Source: Portulaca oleracea
Taxonomy: Eukaryota > Streptophyta > Magnoliopsida > Caryophyllales > Portulacaceae
Length of the DNA stretch: 64,000 bases
Assembly (NCBI GenBank): GCA_029582165.1
Contig: CM055872.1
Location: 28,256,243-28,320,242, forward strand
Reading direction: 5' to 3'
Part shown: one piece after another, positions 59,161-64,000 of the stretch
Layout of the letters: the number at the start of each line of letters is the position of its first letter
Position numbering within the stretch: position 1 is the first letter of the stretch
The notes under the pieces: model-generated
Told to the model about the DNA's origin: nothing
Seen by the model: only the letters and a program-made list of their open reading frames with translations
Database searches by the model: none
Translations under genes and position numbers: made by a program

Positions 59161-60664
59161 CTAAAAGTTCCCACCGAAGCTGCCGCTGCCAAACAAGCTC
59201 CTAACAGTCGCATCAGCAAAAGAGTCCAGCTGTGGATCATCCTGAGTACTAGAAGGACCGGACAGGAATCGGCTGGAAGGCATACCATGAACACAAGAGC
59301 CTGGATAACCCTGGCTGAAGCTAGGGGGCTGATTGTAAGGGACAATAGACTGAGCATGATACTGACGCGCCCATGGACTAGGCTCTCTCTCCATTGAACC
59401 TTGTAATCCACTAGATTCCGAACAGTATTCCACCATAAACTCCGGGATATCTGGAGACCTTCGCCGTGAAGAGATGGCATAGGGATCGCGTGTCACACTC
59501 ATCAGATCTTGATCCCTGCGCTTAGATGGTCCTGCCCCTGGATCTCCGCGAAAACCTCTACTACCTGTTTCTCCTGCTAAAGAATGTCGAGGAGGACGTC
59601 TTAACGAGCTCCCCGAACGTGGCAAACTCACATGGGAGTGAGCCTCGTTATCTTCATTACCAGCAGCCGGCATCAGACCCCCATATTGGCCATTTTCAAA
59701 GTTCTGATCAATGAACTCCCGAGCTGTGATGCGTTCCCGTAACAAAACGCAGATGTGGGCATACGCTTGCTACACGAAAGGAAGATCCATAAGAATTAAT
59801 AGTGCAAGTTAAAGGGTGGTCAAATGTGCAACTTACCGGGTTTGCATCAAAGAACTGCAATACTTCATGATCGTTAGGCACGAGCGGGATGAATCCAAAC
59901 AACATATCTTCATCTCCCGGCTGCCTAAGCACCTCTGCATGCTGGTCCAGAAGAGGGTCATAATATCCTCCCAACTACGGAAGGGAAAATATCGTTATGA
60001 TGCTAGAAGTTCACAATGTTAATGCAAAAACAGGAAGGGATTATACCTGAGTAAAAGAATCGGGTCCTCTATGCTGAAGGGCCGCTTCTTCCAAGTCATC
60101 CGTCGGTACCACAAAATTGACCGCTGGTTCGACAGCCATCAGCCGAGCTATTTCATCCACCGCCAAGGCTTGCCTATCAAAGATAAGCTCGGGAGGATCC
60201 ATGGTGACTCTTGGAGGCCATTCCCCAGTATGTTGAAAAAAGAAGCGTTCCCCCATATAGAAGGTGAGACCGAAAGGACCTTCCAACTACAAGTGACGCT
60301 CGCTTGCTTCCCTTGCAAGGCGTATATCATAATGAAGATCCTCCGCATTATATCCATTCCATGGGAATCGGACAATGTCCTCCTGCTGCAACAACCATCA
60401 CTAAAGACTCGAAAAGAGAAAAAAGGCAAATAAGAAAAGATGCGAGACGTACCGGTCTGAGGTTGTCAATAATCCTTCTAAGCCCATTCAAATCCTTGAA
60501 ATGAAATTTTGACCGATGGTAGCCAAATGCTTCTAACCATCTCCGAGTAGTTGGGACGCGCATATCACCGTTGTTAGTTCCACCAACGACAGGAAGGAAA
60601 TAGGCCATAACCCACACATGCACTCCAGGAAAGGTTCTTAGTAAAAAAGAAATTTGCACCTTAC
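59161..60664 (-). pseudogene. Antisense extra ORF (B) of the Tat element with three small introns, 5' end lost
   Basis: Four exons are read: 60664-60453 (partial), 60385-60047, 59974-59837 and 59769-59161. Introns are 67, 72 and 67 bp, all GT-AG and all phase 0. The 60386 acceptor is a CAGCAG type. Exon 1 includes GVHVWVMAYFLPVVGG and GLRRIIDNLRP. Exon 2 has AEDLHYDIRLAREASER, a TAG at 60289-60287, then GPFGLTFYMGERFFFQHTG. Exon 3 has LGGYYDPLLDQHAEVLRQPG. Exon 4 begins QAYAHICVLLRERI and ends in a long serine/proline/glycine-rich tail. I do not recognise the family with certainty; the exon 1 style fits plant mobile domain proteins. The start is lost to the LTR inserted at 60665. Confidence 0.6.
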
Positions 60665-62343
60665 TGTGGACATTTTTCCTCGCCGTTCGGGCTTTCGAAC
60701 GTCCACGTGGATTGGGTGTGATTTGATGATTTGTGCTGGGGTTTAACCTTTGAAAACTCTTTAAGGAAACCAAGCTTACATTTCATGAATAATATTTTGT
60801 AAAATCACTTTCCCTTTACTTAGGCATTTTATGAGTCATCGAATGAAAGCTTTAAGAGTGAACGTCAACTTGTTCTAAACTCTTCTAAATTTAACCCAAT
60901 TTGCTCATTTAAATGTTAGGCTCGGAAGAGAGCGATTTATGCAATTATTATTTAGAAATATAAGAAAGAAAAGCCTAAAGTTGCATCGATACATTGTAAA
61001 ACCATGTTAGCCATAGTTTATGCAATCCTCGATGTGTTTTGGTTAGAAATGGGAGTCACCACCCGACTTTTTAAGGGAAAATCCAAGACAAAACCAAAAA
61101 GAAAGAAAGAAAGACTTCGCCTGGAAACCCAAGAATGGATATGGGGGTAAGGCTACGAACTCGAAAAGTAAACTTTAAGAGTTCACCACTCACAAAAGGA
61201 AAGACTCTACTTAAAGTTTAAAATGTGCTTTTGATAAAGTTTGGAAGGGAATTGAAGGAATACTTTATGAAATTACTTCATTGAACATGCAACAAGAATG
61301 TAATACAAGATAAAAAAGGTACAAATATACACTTGTTTACAAGAAAAGATTAACACTTAAAGGGCTTACATTGCTACTTTGTGGAAAAAGACCTTGCCTA
61401 GCCTTTGAATGCTTGATGAATCCTCTTTGATGCCTTCCTCTCCAAGTGCCAAGATGATGATAGAAAAAATGATGAGAAATGATAAGAAAGAGGGTGAAAA
61501 TAGAGTAGTAAGAAAGCTCTTTTTGTGGTTATGGATGTGTTTAGGCTAGGGTTTTAGGTGGAGTTTGGGATGGATGAGGTAGGATATGTGTTTAGGCTTT
61601 TTGTGATGGAAGAAGGATGAAGATTATGATGGTAAGGTAGATGATGGAAGATAACAAAGATGGTAGTAGAATGAATAAGAAAGTATAGGTATGAGAAGTA
61701 GAGATTTGAGAGAGATTAGAGAGTAGAGAGTAGGAGGGGAAGAATGAGTGAATGAGTTGGTGAGTGGAATGGCTTGGAGAGGAGTAGTATTTATAGGAGG
61801 AGGAGGGAGTAGAGATACATATGCATGCATGCACTCACATAGTAATCTCCGAGCTTGTGCAGAATACCAAGGCAGAAGGGGGGTGAACTTGGAGTGGAGG
61901 ACAGCACGTGGTCAATTGACCACGTGTGGTTGACGAGTGTAGGCCGGTCGGCCACTACGCCGAGGGGGGGGATCCAGCTTCGTCCATGAATGCATGGACG
62001 ATGGAGTGTAAAGTTAACCAACCTAGGGAAATGGAGATTCACACTGGACGGAGATGACATGTGCTATTTAGCTTTTGAGAGTTGTTTTCAGTGTTTTTGT
62101 GAGGCTTCCATCCTGCGACCTCTTGTACTCGCTCTTATGGCTTGCATGGCTTGGCTTTGCCTTTTCTAATTTCCTAATTTTCTAGCTAAAAAATTATACA
62201 AAGAGGCAATAATAAAAATTACATTAAAAGTACATAAAATCTATGCTAAAATGTAGCTTATCGACCGACTTGTTCTTCTTCTTCATTTTTGCCTTGATAT
62301 ATAGATATGCTATATATTCATGTGCCAAAATCCGGTGTCTACA
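60665..62343 (-). mobile_element. LTR of a second Tat-type gypsy element, inserted in antisense ORF B
   Basis: On the minus strand TGTAGACACCGG (62343) to TGTCCACA (60665), 1679 bp. The polypurine tract lies outside the 62343 end, so it is the 3' LTR of an element running off the right of the window. The 60664 side shows no primer-binding site but coding sequence of ORF B, so it is an insertion edge; the five bases there are CTTAC. TATA box (minus) at 61788-61795, palindrome at 61905-61926. Confidence 0.85.
61905..61926 (-). promoter_or_regulatory. Perfect G-box/W-box palindrome
   Basis: 22 bp with CACGTG at both ends around GTCAATTGAC. It ends 109 bp upstream of the minus-strand TATA box, the same spacing as in the LTR at 3510. 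Confidence 0.65.
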
Positions 62344-62776
62344 GATAGCCCCCACTTTGATTGAGTCCGACGATAGGACGAAAATCAAAGTGGACTTGAA
62401 TTGATGGACACCGGTTGGGATATGACTTTGTTGTGCAAAGCCTGTGGACATGACTTTGGAGTGCAAAGCCTAGGGTGATGCTTGGAAGCTGAGTCCTGCA
62501 TCGCAGTTGTGGGCGGCATGCGCTTCTATCGGGGTTGATCTCGAGCAAGAATGATGGTCTACTTGAAACGGTCTCGGGCGTTGGATGACGTCCTACTCGA
62601 AGTGATCCCAGGTGCTGAAGGCATCCCTACTTGAATGTGTGGGCTGACACTTGGAAGCTAAGTCATGTGTCGCGGTTGGCGAACTTGCGCCGATAGGTGA
62701 TCTCAGGCGAGAACGAGCCTTACTTGTTGGAGAGATTTCATCAGGCATGATGCCGATGGCTCTTGGAGATGTTGAT

Positions 62777-62864
62777 TTTCTAGTCTTTCCAGTGTCGTTT
62801 CTAGTCTTTCCCGGTGTCGGTTCCAGTCTTTCCTGGTGTCGTTTCTAGTCTTTCCCAGTGTCGA
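62777..62864. repeat. Four copies of a 21-22-bp tandem repeat
   Basis: Unit like TTCTAGTCTTTCCCGGTGTCG, starting at about 62777, 62798, 62820 and 62842. Part of the variable 3' region of the second Tat element. Confidence 0.8.
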
Positions 62865-62933
62865 TGTTGATGATTGTTGGCATGTTCAATGCCGAGGGAC
62901 TTCACCGATCGAGATGTCGATGGCCCTAAGGGT

Positions 62934-63330
62934 TGAGACTTCACCGAAACTCTGCCGGTGGCTCTGATGCTGATGGGGACTTACGCCGATTGACAACCCT
63001 GTTTTTGGTCTTTTTGATGATGATGGTGGTAGTGGTGACAAACTGGACGCGAGGCCAGATGCCGAGACTAACCAGACGCGAGGCTGGAAGCATTGATGAG
63101 GATGATGATGATGGCAATTCAATGTCGAGGAACTTCACCGATCGTGATGTCGATGGCCCTGGGGGTTGAGACTTCACCGAAACCCTGCCGATGGCTTCTG
63201 ATTGGGACTACATCGAAACTCTGCCGATGGCCCCGATTGTTGAGACTTCACCGAAACTCTGTCGGTGGCTCTGATGCCGATGGGGACTTACGCCGAGTGG
63301 CTACCCTGTTTTTGGATTTTTGATGATGAT
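62934..63330. repeat. 306-bp direct repeat (partial)
   Basis: TGAGACTTCACCGAAACTCT followed by GGTGGCTCTGATG and TTACGCCGA...CCCTGTTTTTGG starts at 62934 and again at 63240. A shorter relative starts near 63167. Confidence 0.7.
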
Positions 63331-63684
63331 GATGGCACTTTTGATGCCGAGGAGACTTCACTGGTTACGATGCCAATGGCTCTTATTCGTGAGATTTCAT
63401 CGAACCCGATGTCGACGACTCTTGTTGCTGAGACTGCGCCGAGCTCTGCTGGCGACTTTGGATCTTGATTTTCGGTGATGATGGTGGAATTTCAATGCTT
63501 GGAGGCTTCATCGATCGCGATGTCGATGGCTCTCAGATTATGTCAACAAGACCATTGGGAAAAGGCTCTTTATTTAGGAACTTAAAGCTCTATTCTTGAG
63601 AAGACCACCTCTCCTTTTTGGGAACACTTAGCCGTGCTCCTCCTTGAAAATGTACAAGCTTGAGCTCTTGGAAACGAGCATGGG

Positions 63685-63880
63685 GAAAAGACAAAGGCTC
63701 CTTCTTTCCCTAGGCCGGCCGGACACTAGAGAGAAGAGAGGAATCTTTGTATTCACTCGGGCCCTTGGCAATAAGGATGGAGAAAAGACAAAGGCTCCTT
63801 CTTTCCCTAGGCCGGCTGGACACTAGAGAGAAGAGAGGAATCTTTGCATACACTCCAGCTTATGCAAGAGACCAACTTGC
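63685..63880. repeat. 97-bp tandem duplication
   Basis: GAAAAGACAAAGGCTCCTTC through GAGAGGAATCTTTG occurs at 63685 and at 63782 with few differences. Contains CCTAGGCCGGCCGG. Confidence 0.85.
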
Positions 63881-64000
63881 TTGCAATTATTGTAGATAGC
63901 CCCAAGGCCGATCAGACTTGAGCCTTGGCAGACGAGGGCATGACACGTGGCTGTGTGGACCGAGCATTTGTGCGTATCAATTGGAGCTTCTCCTTGGCCT

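Larger units (their letters stand above)
62344..64000 (-). mobile_element. 3' internal noncoding region of the second Tat element
   Basis: Begins (minus) with the GATAGCCCCCACTTTG tract in plus reading. The first 320 bases match 3200-3509 inverted; beyond that the two elements differ completely. It holds a 21-22-bp tandem repeat at 62777-62864, a 306-bp direct repeat, and a 97-bp tandem duplication near the right edge. GC content is higher than elsewhere and no coding frame is convincing. Confidence 0.75.

Noticed and set aside
60453..60773. Complete start of antisense ORF B inside the LTR
   Set aside because: The open frame in the LTR begins with TTG, not ATG, and the sequence is plain LTR; the true 5' end was lost by the insertion.
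61592..61834. Minus-strand serine/threonine-rich small protein
   Set aside because: It is the CT-rich leader part of the Tat LTR around and after its TATA box.

Overview
The window is nuclear DNA from a flowering plant, probably a eudicot: AT-rich, intron-bearing and crowded with plant-type transposable elements. It has one apparently intact host gene, a cytosolic glucose-6-phosphate dehydrogenase (G6PDH) on the minus strand. I could assemble it as 15 coding exons (15170-22018) giving exactly 515 residues, plus a probable 5'-UTR exon near 23.9-24.0 kb behind a 1.8-kb intron. No convincing tRNA, rRNA or organelle sequence was seen.

Layout. 1-5194: 3' noncoding part and 3' LTR of a Tat-type Ty3/gypsy element (+). 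5370-7461: two related LTR-like arms in inverted orientation. 7.5-11.5 kb: GC-rich island, repeated LTR-edge fragments and a decayed gypsy pol (-). 12.0-14.2 kb: truncated copia leader plus LTR (-). 15.2-24.4 kb: G6PDH and its upstream region, with a MITE in the leader intron and a Helitron-like piece upstream. 24.9-27.7 kb: 5'-truncated LINE with target-site duplication. 27.7-33.2 kb: foldback MITE, LINE ORF1/endonuclease fragment ending at a (TA)18 tract, a 900-bp Mutator-like element with 9-bp duplication, and another LINE scrap.

33.2-64 kb is a nested stack. A gypsy LTR plus 3' flank (-, 33182-35676) is interrupted by a Tat gypsy element (+, from 35677). That element is interrupted by a non-autonomous LTR element (37177-41720, itself hosting a 557-bp foldback element), by a copia element (46003-54698, -, TSD GATCC) inside its reverse transcriptase, and by a second Tat element (-, from 60665, running off the window).

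Most unusual: (1) downstream of its pol, the central Tat element carries two antisense genes. One has an upstream TATA box; the other has three tiny phase-0 GT-AG introns. Both look like the extra ORFs of the Tat/Ogre group. (2) Six hairpins sit in the 3' noncoding parts of two Tat elements, their stems kept by compensating base changes. (3) Several unrelated LTR families each carry their own GC-rich palindromic motif just upstream of the TATA box, often as pairs 20 bp apart. One such motif is a 22-bp palindrome joining two G-boxes and two W-box cores, about 109 bp upstream of the Tat LTR TATA box.
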